A DNA stretch of 19,261 nucleotides from Lachnospiraceae bacterium (GTDB taxonomy: Bacteria > Bacillota > Clostridia > Lachnospirales > Lachnospiraceae): NCBI GenBank assembly GCA_902363665.1, contig CABJAW010000030.1:1-19261 (forward strand), given 5' to 3'. The translations under genes were made by a program, and so were the position numbers. Every line of letters starts with the position of its first letter. Position 1 is the stretch's first letter. Shown here piece after piece: positions 7,083 to 14,288 of this stretch. The notes beneath the pieces were generated by a model. It worked only from the letters and a program-made list of their open reading frames with translations, ran no database searches and was not told the DNA's origin.

Positions 7083-7260
7083 GACTTCCTCCCCATTCCG
7101 ACACCCTCCAGATACTCGTTCTTTACTATTTTTTATGATGCCATCATATCATGAAAACTGCCTTTTTACTATTTTTTCTTCTGCGTTACTTCACAAATTC
7201 CATTGCTCTTTTTCCCCTTTACTTTGCTTATCAAACAGACCTTCAGGATCTACCTGATAA

Positions 7261-7310
7261 AATCAAGCGGATATTTGCAATCCGCTTCGCTACTTGCTTG
7301 ATTCGGTTAA
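7261..7310 (-). repeat. REP-like palindromic repeat, copy 2
   Basis: AAGCGGAT (7265-7272) and ATCCGCTT (7280-7287) form an 8-bp stem with a 7-nt loop. An alternative outer stem pairs AATCAAGC (7261-7268) with GCTTGATT (7296-7303). The minus strand repeats the unit at 1381-1417 with one core mismatch and an extra 11-12 nt between TTAACCGA and the core. It lies in the 7083-7552 non-coding gap, which otherwise holds the relic's 5' flank and the nitroreductase promoter. Confidence 0.65.
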
Positions 7311-7483
7311 ATTATACTTCTACAATATCGTCCACACTATATTCCAAATTTACAAAAGTTATCCACATCCTCACCTGCTCTTCCACATATCAGTTCTTTA
7401 TTTGTTCGAAGCGCGCAGCATTTTAGAAGTGTACTCTGAACAGCATCTTTCTGCCCGCAGCATCCGTATCCCTTACTCACAGC

Positions 7484-7512
7484 TTGCCATTTCACGCCCT
7501 CATTGCTATAAT
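7484..7512 (+). promoter_or_regulatory. Sigma-A promoter of the nitroreductase gene
   Basis: TTGCCA (7484-7489), a 17-nt spacer and a perfect TATAAT (7507-7512). The predicted start near 7519 leaves a leader of about 34 nt. Confidence 0.8.
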
Positions 7513-7552
7513 ACTTCTCAAATATCTGACTGAATGTAAAGGAGGAGCCCCT

Positions 7553-8092
7553 ATGGAATTTCAGACCTTACTTGAAACACGCCGCAGTGTCCGCAGTTAT
7601 CTGCCGGGCGGCAAACCAGATGCAGAAACGATCAAAAAGCTCATCGCAGCCGCGCAGGAAGCGCCGTCCTGGAAAAATACGGAGACCGGCCGTTATCACT
7701 GTGTCCTCTCCGATGAGATGACTGCAAAATTTCAGGAGACATGCCTGCCACCGTTCAACGCCACACGCAGCATGAACGCCGCTTACCTCGTCGCAACATA
7801 CGTCCGCGATGTCTCAGGCTACAACGTACACGAAAAGACACCGGAAAATGAAGCCGGAAACGGCTGGGGCTGCTACGACCTCGGACTGCAGACCGAAAAC
7901 CTGCTCTTAAAGGCGACTGAGCTTGGCTATTCGACCCTTGTCATGGGCATCCGCGATGCCGACGCCATCCGCAAACTTCTCTCCATCCCAGAAGAAGAGA
8001 ACATCATGGCTGTCATCGCTGTCGGCAAAGCCGCGGAAGCGCCGTTCCGCCCGAAGCGTAAGGCAGTGGAGGATGTGCTGACGATCTGCTGA
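7553..8092 (+). CDS. Nitroreductase-family FMN flavoprotein
   Basis: A 179-residue member of the nitroreductase superfamily, NAD(P)H-dependent flavin enzymes that reduce nitroaromatics, quinones or unknown substrates in the cytosol. Visible hallmarks are the FMN-binding start ETRRSVRSYLPG, the APSWKNTE segment (38-45), the central NGWGCYDLGLQTENLLL helix and the C-terminal phosphate-binding region ending PFRPKRK. It is short, like the compact clostridial members. The start is fixed by GGAGG at 7541-7545, about 8 nt ahead of the ATG, which excludes the longer in-frame ATG at 7484 lying inside the promoter. It is monocistronic, and a MITE-like element lies 34 bp after the stop. Confidence 0.9.
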   Translation: MEFQTLLETRRSVRSYLPGGKPDAETIKKLIAAAQEAPSWKNTETGRYHCVLSDEMTAKFQETCLPPFNATRSMNAAYLVATYVRDVSGYNVHEKTPENEAGNGWGCYDLGLQTENLLLKATELGYSTLVMGIRDADAIRKLLSIPEEENIMAVIAVGKAAEAPFRPKRKAVEDVLTIC

Positions 8093-8125
8093 TCGTCTAT
8101 CCACTGCGGATAAGGATAATTTTTT

Positions 8126-8283
8126 ATGCATTTGTAACTGTTCAGAGCCAAGCAAAATTTCATAAAACAGGCGGAAAATGCTTGCATTTTTAAGCCTGTT
8201 TTTGAAATTTTATTTGGCGGATACGCCACACCGACGAAATGCGTAGCATTTTGGAGGTTGGCTCTGAACAGTTACATGCATTT
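8126..8283. mobile_element. MITE-like element with 18-bp inverted ends and 8-bp flanking repeats
   Basis: GTAACTGTTCAGAGCCAA at 8134-8151 is repeated perfectly in inverse orientation at 8258-8275. The 142-bp element is flanked by the direct repeat ATGCATTT (8126-8133 and 8276-8283), as expected for a target-site duplication. It has no coding capacity. Inside are nested hairpins: 8154-8172 with 8194-8211 (near perfect), AAAATGC/GCATTTT at 8175-8190, GGCG/CGCC at 8216-8227 and AAATGC/GCATTT at 8237-8251. The ends resemble sequences at 4411-4437 and 96-115. The element sits just after the nitroreductase gene and could act as a terminator or structured RNA. Confidence 0.7.
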
Positions 8284-8388
8284 ATAGCGCCTGCAATCAG
8301 AATTCTTATCATTTTCAGTCAAAATTATATCTGCAGTGGATCCTTTCGCTGCTCCTGGCTCCGTAATGATGTTTTACCAAACGCAAGC

Positions 8389-8431
8389 TCATAAGGGGAT
8401 CCGCCCGCTTACAGCAGGTTCCTTCTTATGA
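8389..8431 (-). terminator. Weak terminator-like hairpin after the HEAT-repeat gene
   Basis: CTCATAAG (8389-8396) and CTTATGAG (8424-8431) form an 8-bp stem with a long, partly structured loop, 6 nt after the stop codon. The minus-strand tail (CTTGCGTTTGG) is only weakly T-rich, so the call is tentative. Confidence 0.35.
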
Positions 8432-8437
8432 GATTCC

Positions 8438-9103
8438 TTACGAGAGTTTTTTCAGCAGTTTCTCCGCCGCACTCATCACCGCAGCTGTCTCTTCATGCTC
8501 CAGCCTCTTCTCCAGGCTCTCTTTGATGAGTTCCCGGTTCTCATCTTCGGCAAGCAGTTCCAGCAGATTGATTGCGCCACACCGCAGCCGATAATCAGGC
8601 ACTTCCAGATAACAAATGATCCCATTGATCGCACTTTTTCTTCCCAGCACATACTCCGCATAAAAACAGCTCATGCTGCACTGATTCCATTTCTTAATCT
8701 GCATGATCCGCTGAAGGTGAGTGGCATAGCCCCTCTTTTCTTCCACATTTTTTCCGCGCGCCGCCGCAACATCCGCCCACGACATGATCGCATAGGACAG
8801 CGCCAGCTCATTTTCTTCCTCCTCGACCGCTTTTTTCAGAAACTTCTCCACGTCTTTTCGGTGAAATACCGACAGCGAATCATACGCCTCACACCGTACC
8901 ACCGCCTTCTTATCACAGGCCAGCCTGAGCAATGCCTTTTTTGCCGCCTTATTTTCAAAATTGATCAGTAGACTCGCCGCGCTGCTCCTTACCAGCGGAT
9001 CCTTATCCTTTGAAAATTTGATCAGACGCTTCAGGTGCTTTTCTTTCAGTTCAGCTTTCTCCTCGTAAGAGATTAAAAGCTGAAGTTTTTCCTTTGTTTT
9101 CAT
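8438..9103 (-). CDS. HEAT-repeat-like helical protein
   Basis: A 221-residue soluble protein built of paired amphipathic helices. HEAT-type repeats are clear in HLKRLIKFSKDKDPLVRSSAASLLINF (about 23-49), ALLRLACDKKAVVRCEAYDSLSVF, and near the C-terminus YRLRCGAINLLELLAEDENRELIKESLEKRL; each has the buried V/L-R-x-x-A pattern. There is no signal peptide or catalytic motif, so a protein-binding scaffold is likely and partners are unknown. The start has GGGAGG with an 8-nt spacer (CCTCC at 9112-9116). The gene lies 127 nt downstream of a helix-turn-helix gene on the same strand. Confidence 0.7.
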   Translation of the reverse strand: MKTKEKLQLLISYEEKAELKEKHLKRLIKFSKDKDPLVRSSAASLLINFENKAAKKALLRLACDKKAVVRCEAYDSLSVFHRKDVEKFLKKAVEEEENELALSYAIMSWADVAAARGKNVEEKRGYATHLQRIMQIKKWNQCSMSCFYAEYVLGRKSAINGIICYLEVPDYRLRCGAINLLELLAEDENRELIKESLEKRLEHEETAAVMSAAEKLLKKLS

Positions 9104-9230
9104 GTGATAAACCTCCCAACCATACCTTAATTACTTTTCTTCTTTCTCCGCTGCGGATCTCATAAAAGATTCTATTTGCTCATTTATAGTTCCATAGATT
9201 ATTGTTCTCTCATTCACCAAACTATATGAT

Positions 9231-9764
9231 TTAGAAAAGCACCCATCTCATCCTTCCGCCCTCTGCTTCCTCATGCTGAAAATATGCACACTTCCCAAAA
9301 GAAACAATCGCCTCCTGCAACACCAGCATATCCAGCTTATACAGGTCTTCCACCTGCACTCTGCCTTTTAACTCCCGCGAAAAAATGTAGCATTCTTTGC
9401 ATTTCGTTCTTTTCTCCATTTCCTTAAAAACGCTCTCCGTACTGGCCCCCGGATCTTTTACACTGTGCTTTTTCTTCGGATTCAGCTGCCGATCCACCAT
9501 ATTGTTGAAAATCTCATTTTCCTGCTTTTCATTTCCGAGAATATCTTTCGCACGCTGTTTTTTACATTCTCTGAAAAACTGGTCAATAATCGCTTCCTCT
9601 GCTTCCCGCTCCCGCATACATTTTGCGCCTTTCTCCAAATGCGCAATCGTAAGCCATGTATAGACCAGCTTTTCCGTCACCTTAAATTCTTTTGCCGCGG
9701 CTTCAATCGACGCTCCGCCAGCAACACGCTGCAACACTGCTTTCTCAAGTTTTTCACGTTCCAT
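9231..9764 (-). CDS. Helix-turn-helix protein of unknown function
   Basis: A 177-residue charged protein. Residues about 1-45 form a transposase- or terminase-like helix-turn-helix (VLQRVAGGASIEAAAKEFKVTEKLVYTWLTIA), so DNA binding is likely. The middle is a basic/acidic helical stretch (MREREAEEAIIDQFFRECKKQRAKDIL). The C-terminal 80 residues carry a CKEC pair (KRTKCKECYIF) and hydrophobic segments of no family I recognise. The ATG at 9764 is preferred because it has GGGAG with a 7-nt spacer; the GTG at 9797 does not. No transposase catalytic residues or inverted ends are seen. It could regulate the neighbouring HEAT-repeat gene. Confidence 0.6.
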   Translation of the reverse strand: MEREKLEKAVLQRVAGGASIEAAAKEFKVTEKLVYTWLTIAHLEKGAKCMREREAEEAIIDQFFRECKKQRAKDILGNEKQENEIFNNMVDRQLNPKKKHSVKDPGASTESVFKEMEKRTKCKECYIFSRELKGRVQVEDLYKLDMLVLQEAIVSFGKCAYFQHEEAEGGRMRWVLF

Positions 9765-9936
9765 ACCTGTTCTCCCTCTGCATACCTTCTCACGCACTTT
9801 GTTTTCTATTTGCTTGCATTTTCTCCACTATAACATACTTCCCCCAAAAAAGAGAAAGTGTCCGTTTCTTCATAATCTTTATGCAAAACTGAAAAATCAA
9901 CCACCTCTGTTCTAATCATGTTCATCTTTATATTAA

Positions 9937-9995
9937 TTATAACTTTTAGTTTTTATATTTTCTACAATTTTATCAGTTATAACTTTTAAAATTGT
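9937..9995. repeat. Paired direct repeat and inverted repeat upstream of the DUF4143 ATPase
   Basis: In the AT-rich gap between 9765 and 10066, TTATAACTTTTA occurs at 9937-9948 and 9977-9988 (40-bp period, about four helical turns). ACAATTTTA (9964-9972) and TAAAATTGT (9987-9995) form a 9-bp inverted repeat overlapping the second direct copy. They lie just upstream of the promoter and could be operator sites, although AT-richness raises the chance of coincidence. Confidence 0.35.
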
Positions 9996-10005
9996 ATTCT
10001 TAACC

Positions 10006-10034
10006 TTGTTTTTTATTTATAAATAAACTATACT
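10006..10034 (+). promoter_or_regulatory. Probable sigma-A promoter of the DUF4143 ATPase
   Basis: TTGTTT (10006-10011), a 17-nt spacer and TATACT (10029-10034), giving a start near 10041 and a short leader containing the GGGAGG ribosome binding site. Confidence 0.55.
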
Positions 10035-10066
10035 ATATTTATCATCAGGAAAGGGAGGCATTATTC

Positions 10067-11281
10067 ATGATCAAACGTGAACTGTATATGAGTCGCATCC
10101 GTCCATTTATTGGAACCGATCTGATAAAAGTTATGACCGGCATCCGCCGCTGCGGAAAATCTGTCATGCTGGAACTCATTAAACAGGAACTCACCGCATC
10201 AGGTATCAGTCCTTCTCAGTTTATCTCAATCAACTTTGAGGACATGAATTACTCTCATCTGCAAACCGCAAAGGCACTTCACGATGAAATCACAAAAAAA
10301 GCAATGACCATCAACGGTAAAGTTTATCTGTTTTTTGATGAAATTCAGGAAGTACAGGACTGGGAAAAATGTATCAACTCTCTTCGCGTCTCACTGGACT
10401 GTGACATTTATATCACCGGATCCAATGCCAAACTGCTCTCCGGTGAACTGGCAACCTATCTAGCCGGACGCTATGTCGAATTTATCATTTATCCGTTTTC
10501 TTTTTCTGAATTTCTGGATCTTTACCGCCCTATTGCTCCAGATGAACCACTTCAAAAATGCTTTCAGCAATATCTTCTGTCTGGCGGTATGCCATATCTT
10601 TCCAATATCCGTTACGCTGAAGAAGCATCCAGACAATATCTTCATGATCTTTTTAACTCCGTTCAGCTGAAAGATATTGTAAAGAGAAATAAAATCAGAG
10701 ATGTCGACCTTCTGGAACGCATCCTGTCTTATGTTATGGCAAATATCGGCACCACTTTTTCCGCTACTTCGCTTGCTAAGTTTCTGAAAAATGAACATCG
10801 CAGCGTTGCGCCGGAAACAATACTGAATTACATCAAATATTGCTGTGATGCTTATCTCTTTTACCAGGTAAAGCGTCAGGATCTTCAGGGCAAACAGATC
10901 CTTGCCTCCAATGAAAAATATTATATTGCGGATCATGGAATCCGCGAGGCAGTCTTTGGCAACAATCGAAAAGACATCAACCTCACATTAGAAAATATCG
11001 TTTATCTAGAACTGCTTCGCAGAGGATATACGGTTACCGTCGGCAAAACCGGCGAAAAAGAAATAGACTTTGTCTGCGAGAAACGCGGTGAAAAATTGTA
11101 TATTCAGGTAACTTATCTGCTTGCTTCCGATGAAACCATCAATCGCGAATTTAGTGCCTACGACAACATCCGCGATAATTTTCCGAAATATGTCGTTTCC
11201 CTGGACGAGTTTGACATGAGCCGCAATGGAATCAAGCACCGTAATATCCGGGATTTCCTTTTAATGCCAGAATGGAATTAA
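10067..11281 (+). CDS. AAA_14/DUF4143-family ATP-binding protein
   Basis: A 404-residue protein of the AAA_14 plus DUF4143 family. The order is an N-terminal strand-helix, Walker A GIRRCGKS (25-32), Walker B VYLFFDEIQ (86-94) and the diagnostic sensor segment ITGSNAKLLSGELATYLAGR (116-135). A winged-helix-like middle follows, then a C-terminal PD-(D/E)XK-like fold with TGEKEIDFV and LYIQVTY. The usual catalytic lysine of that fold is not evident (IQVTY), so it is probably not a nuclease. The family is common and multi-copy in gut anaerobes; its cellular role is unknown. The ATG follows GGGAGG (10053-10058) by 8 nt. It is monocistronic with its own promoter and a strong terminator. Confidence 0.88.
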   Translation: MIKRELYMSRIRPFIGTDLIKVMTGIRRCGKSVMLELIKQELTASGISPSQFISINFEDMNYSHLQTAKALHDEITKKAMTINGKVYLFFDEIQEVQDWEKCINSLRVSLDCDIYITGSNAKLLSGELATYLAGRYVEFIIYPFSFSEFLDLYRPIAPDEPLQKCFQQYLLSGGMPYLSNIRYAEEASRQYLHDLFNSVQLKDIVKRNKIRDVDLLERILSYVMANIGTTFSATSLAKFLKNEHRSVAPETILNYIKYCCDAYLFYQVKRQDLQGKQILASNEKYYIADHGIREAVFGNNRKDINLTLENIVYLELLRRGYTVTVGKTGEKEIDFVCEKRGEKLYIQVTYLLASDETINREFSAYDNIRDNFPKYVVSLDEFDMSRNGIKHRNIRDFLLMPEWN

Positions 11282-11286
11282 TCCTC

Positions 11287-11324
11287 TGCCCTTCGAAGCA
11301 CAATGCCAAGAAGGGCATTTTTTC
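11287..11324 (+). terminator. Rho-independent terminator of the DUF4143 ATPase gene
   Basis: TGCCCTTC (11287-11294) and GAAGGGCA (11310-11317) form a perfect 8-bp stem followed immediately by six T residues. It starts 5 nt after the stop codon. The remaining gap to 11515 shows nothing I can support. Confidence 0.85.
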
Positions 11325-11515
11325 TTCTATATACTCTACTTTTTATATCACATCACCCCTTCAAATTCTCTTCTGCAAAATGCACTAAATTGGTTCTTAT
11401 CCACTTTCCTTAAATCCCTTTTACGCTACCATTGACAGCCTTATCAAAATTCTTACTACACAATAAAATACCGGCCATAATATATGTACGTTATTTTTCT
11501 TTTCATTTAATCTAC

Positions 11516-12007
11516 CTACTTCTCTTCCAGTCTGCTGATTTCCATACTAAACACAAAGTCATTCAGGTCATCATCATTATAATAATCGTTGCAATGGAAT
11601 ATCAGATGGCTAGGAGTTATCTCTTCCATATACATTGCACAGCCATTACTCAACGACCCCCACAACTCCGGACAGTCAGGATATTCATATCCGTTACAAA
11701 TTACGAGATTTCCCTCTTTTAAAACAACCTCAAGTTCAAACTCTTTTGGCATTTCATCTTCTGGAAATATCAGCTGCGGAAATTTTCTTTTTTCCTTTTT
11801 TAACTCCTTTCCCTTTGCATAAATTTTTCCTTCAAATTCATCCAAATGAAATACAATCGCCTGCCTGCACGGAGAGTCAACACTGATAAACGAAAATTTC
11901 AGCCGATAACTTCCTTTCTGATCAAGTCGATAAAATAAAATTAATTTTCTTCCCTTATACTCCATTTCAAAATCATTATCGCCTAACTGATATGCTAATG
12001 GTATCAT
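11516..12007 (-). CDS. Hypothetical protein, immunity-like, downstream of a zinc-ribbon relic
   Basis: A 163-residue soluble acidic protein with alternating beta-type segments (MEYKGRKLILFYRLD, YRLKFSFISV) and a conserved-looking end, HLIFHCNDYYNDDDLNDFVFSMEI. I recognise no family. The ATG at 12007 has GGGAGG with a 9-nt spacer. The frame stays open upstream to 12187, but that part is the wrong frame of a degraded zinc-ribbon gene and should not be counted as protein. It lies 2 nt after the relic stop, mirroring how the LRR gene starts at the stop of the intact zinc-ribbon gene. Its LexA-like promoter copy has a damaged -35. Small size, solubility and cassette context suggest an immunity protein; that is inference. 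Confidence 0.65.
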   Translation of the reverse strand: MIPLAYQLGDNDFEMEYKGRKLILFYRLDQKGSYRLKFSFISVDSPCRQAIVFHLDEFEGKIYAKGKELKKEKRKFPQLIFPEDEMPKEFELEVVLKEGNLVICNGYEYPDCPELWGSLSNGCAMYMEEITPSHLIFHCNDYYNDDDLNDFVFSMEISRLEEK

Positions 12008-12009
12008 AT

Positions 12010-12187
12010 TTACTTCCCTCCCATTCTTTCCTTCTGCTTTTCCGACAGCCTCAGCACCCGCACCGTCACAGTATCTCCTGTCACACAGTATTCCATCTCC
12101 GCCCCGCATTTGAAGCAGCGCAGCTCTGTCTTTGTCCCGTCCGCGGATCTGCCGAAAATATGACCACAGCAGCTGCAGCTTAATCAT
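12010..12187 (-). pseudogene. Frameshifted copy of the small zinc-ribbon gene
   Basis: The nucleotide sequence closely matches the intact zinc-ribbon gene at 16896-17084. After ATGATTAAG, about 12 nt are replaced by a single base (net loss of 11), which throws the start codon out of frame with the conserved body. In the body frame the sequence still reads CSCCGHIFGRSADG, then CFKCGAEMEYCVTGD and LSEKQKERMGGK-stop, with both Cys pairs kept, but no in-frame start remains. The intact sequence carries ACTTAACAACTTAA at this spot, so slippage or recombination between the short repeats may explain the loss. Confidence 0.8.
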
Positions 12188-12210
12188 CCCGTAATCCCCG
12201 TTTTTATTTT

Positions 12211-12254
12211 CGAATATTTGTTCTGATTATATATCGAACATTTGTTTCTGTCGA
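12211..12254 (-). promoter_or_regulatory. LexA/SOS-like promoter, second copy with damaged -35
   Basis: On the minus strand TCGACA (12254-12249), a 17-nt spacer and TATAAT (12231-12226). The intact copy has TTGACA. Plus-strand boxes CGAACATTTGTTTC (12235-12248) and CGAATATTTGTTCT (12211-12224) resemble the Gram-positive LexA site CGAAC-N4-GTTCG. They occupy the spacer and the region just downstream of the -10. Confidence 0.55.
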
Positions 12255-12331
12255 CTGATTTTTGTAAAATAAATACTATGAACTTCCTGAAAAATTAACT
12301 CTCGATGGCTTCATAACAGGTATGGGAAGTC

Positions 12332-13234
12332 TTAGTAAATTATTTGTAATGGTTCATATTGCAAACCTTTATCTATTCTATATTTCTTTAAAAGTTGATA
12401 AAATTTTCTTGATATAATCAGTAAATCATAATTATCAATACACTTCTTATCCAACGTTATGGGCATATAATATACACTGGTATCATTTAACATTTCTTTT
12501 TTTATTTGAATAAACGAAATTCCACTTAACAAACCTGCCTTTAGATAAACTCGTTGCATTCCACACTTTGGACACTTTACAATACTTACGCTTTTATTGC
12601 ACACAATTGATTCAATAGGCAAAGATTTCTGAAAGTACATCTGGTAAAATTCCGGAATTATTTCATCTGTATTTTTCTTTCTGATATGCCAATACTCAAG
12701 GCCAATCCAGTTTGTCCCAAGTATTTCCTTAGCTGTTTCGTTGCAAAATAATTCATTTGTTAATCTGGCATTAGTTACACAAAAGTACCTCCTCTTCTTC
12801 AATCTCTCCATACTATCTACCCGAAGCTCTTGAATTTGTTTCTTATGACGATATCCTTCACGTCTAAAAACATTTGCTCTATAAGGACATTTCATAATCA
12901 TATCTTTCCACCTATCATCAACATGAATCTTTTCCACAAGACACTCTAATACAAACCACTCTGCCCCTTGCATTTCCTCTTCACTATAATGATTTTGAAT
13001 TTGCGGATATTCTCCCAGCAGATAAATACCGAAATACCTCAAAAATTTTTTGTATGCCTGGTTTGCATCTGATAATTCAAAATAGTAGCAACCCAAGTAC
13101 ACATCTTCTTTATATTCAACTTGATATTTTTCCAGAAATTTTTTTAAATATTTGCTTTTTTTCAAACAATAATAATGCAATTTTTCCATATTTTCTTTTT
13201 GAGGCCGATAACATTTTTTACTGATACCGGCCAT
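12332..13234 (-). CDS. Hypothetical protein with CxxC pair, immunity-like
   Basis: A 300-residue soluble protein. The N-terminal half is helical and rich in Lys/Tyr (YYCLKKSKYLKKFLEKYQ). The C-terminal half has KCPKCGMQ (CxxC at 221-224) and ends DLLIISRKFYQLLKKYRIDKGLQYEPLQII. That ending, a buried I/V-S-x-x-F-Y segment before a short C-terminal strand, resembles double-CxxCG-type immunity or effector-neutralising proteins, but I cannot assign a family. The start is uncertain: the ATG at 13234 has AAAGGAG with only a 2-nt spacer, and the next in-frame ATG (residue 16) has no site. It is AT-rich compared with the genes left of 11 kb, consistent with horizontal transfer. It lies 118 nt after its upstream neighbour. 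Confidence 0.6.
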   Translation of the reverse strand: MAGISKKCYRPQKENMEKLHYYCLKKSKYLKKFLEKYQVEYKEDVYLGCYYFELSDANQAYKKFLRYFGIYLLGEYPQIQNHYSEEEMQGAEWFVLECLVEKIHVDDRWKDMIMKCPYRANVFRREGYRHKKQIQELRVDSMERLKKRRYFCVTNARLTNELFCNETAKEILGTNWIGLEYWHIRKKNTDEIIPEFYQMYFQKSLPIESIVCNKSVSIVKCPKCGMQRVYLKAGLLSGISFIQIKKEMLNDTSVYYMPITLDKKCIDNYDLLIISRKFYQLLKKYRIDKGLQYEPLQIIY

Positions 13235-13352
13235 TTCTCCTTTAATTACTTATCAATCAGTACCATTGCGTATAAATTATTCTACGGGCAACCATTCTCA
13301 AAATTCTTGAATTCTTATATACCTTATTTTTTCTCTAATTTCCTACTTTTTA

Positions 13353-14228
13353 TCATGGTAACAACAAGCACCACCATGCTAAAATTCCCGTATCTTTATC
13401 CATCACATTCTTGTTCTGTAACAGATGTTTTATTTTCCCTTTGGGCCAAACAGGAAAAATACGATTTAGCCAATAAGTCTTTTCTGGCTGCGGCAATTGA
13501 AAAAATACTTTTCCGTCTTCTTCTACATAATTTGTTTCCCCGACAAGTTTTTTGATCTGATCACATACTTTATCTGACAAAGCAGTTTTTGAAATGGCAT
13601 TCATGAAAAACAAATCCATCATTTTATCCCTCCTTCCTTCCCGATAGGCAAGGAAGTGCTGAATTACTCTTGAATCTTCCAACGTAACAATTCCAGGCGA
13701 GCAAATAGTTCCTGTTATTCTCCAGATTCCATTATCTCCCCAACAACAATGTAAAAATGAACTGTTTGCGCCATATCCTTCCATCTCAAATGCTTTTTGT
13801 ATTTGCCGAAACATTTGCATTGTAATCTTTTTGCCCAAATACCGCTTCGTAACATAAATTTCTATACATACACGCTCAAACACATCTTCCTCATATTTTA
13901 TTTCTATTTGATATTCCGGAAATGCATACTTGTTTTTGCCGTCCGTATAAAAAGTTATATAAGTTCTTCCTGTTTCATCTTTATATTTTTTCCCATAATA
14001 ATATTTTTTCAGTTCCAGCTTTTTAAAAGTTTCTTCTTTTCCTTTTCGAAATGTCTTTCCGCAAGGGCTGCCATTTGTATTATCCGGATTATCATAATGA
14101 TATCCAAATCTTTCATATTCACATCCTAATATCTCATTGACTTCTTTTGCCATTCTGACTATACTGCCACAATCAATTTTTTCCGGTGCATCTGCGATAT
14201 TGAATCTCATGTAATAATAATTTTTCAT
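13353..14228 (-). CDS. Hypothetical protein, type VI-like immunity fold not recognised
   Basis: A 291-residue soluble protein, rich in Tyr, Lys and aromatic residues, starting MKNYYYMRFNIADAPEKID. It contains a mixed segment ITFYTDGKNKYAFPEYQIEIKYEEDVFERVCIEIYV and a Cys/Trp motif FLHCCWGDNGIWRITG (about 180-195). There is no signal peptide. I recognise no family. The ATG at 14228 has AGGAG with a 4-nt spacer and is preferred to the in-frame ATG at 14276. The C-terminus ends abruptly in a hydrophobic tail (ILAWWCLLLP), which could reflect a late frameshift. It is AT-rich like its neighbours and follows the 14289 gene by 60 nt, so co-transcription is likely. Confidence 0.6.
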   Translation of the reverse strand: MKNYYYMRFNIADAPEKIDCGSIVRMAKEVNEILGCEYERFGYHYDNPDNTNGSPCGKTFRKGKEETFKKLELKKYYYGKKYKDETGRTYITFYTDGKNKYAFPEYQIEIKYEEDVFERVCIEIYVTKRYLGKKITMQMFRQIQKAFEMEGYGANSSFLHCCWGDNGIWRITGTICSPGIVTLEDSRVIQHFLAYREGRRDKMMDLFFMNAISKTALSDKVCDQIKKLVGETNYVEEDGKVFFQLPQPEKTYWLNRIFPVWPKGKIKHLLQNKNVMDKDTGILAWWCLLLP

Positions 14229-14288
14229 AACTCTCCTATAATGCTCCCAGACTTTTAAAAAATAATCACATTGCAAGACAATACAACT

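Larger units (their letters stand above)
12010..12277 (-). repeat. Duplicated promoter plus zinc-ribbon head module (partner 16896-17176)
   Basis: From AAATACT at 12271-12277 to the zinc-ribbon stop, this segment is near identical to 16896-17176. It covers the LexA-like promoter and the zinc-ribbon gene. Homology ends on one side within the arm of the amidase terminator (17170-17176) and on the other at the start codon of the next gene, so the two copies drive unrelated downstream genes. Confidence 0.8.

Noticed and set aside
7083..7552. A 91-codon frame at 7151-7426 and overlapping small frames as a possible gene.
   Set aside because: They run through the relic flank and REP-like repeat, lack ribosome sites and look like non-coding sequence.
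12008..12187. A 60-residue N-terminal extension on the 11516-12007 protein.
   Set aside because: These bases are the shifted frame of the degraded zinc-ribbon copy; a good ribosome site precedes the internal ATG at 12007.
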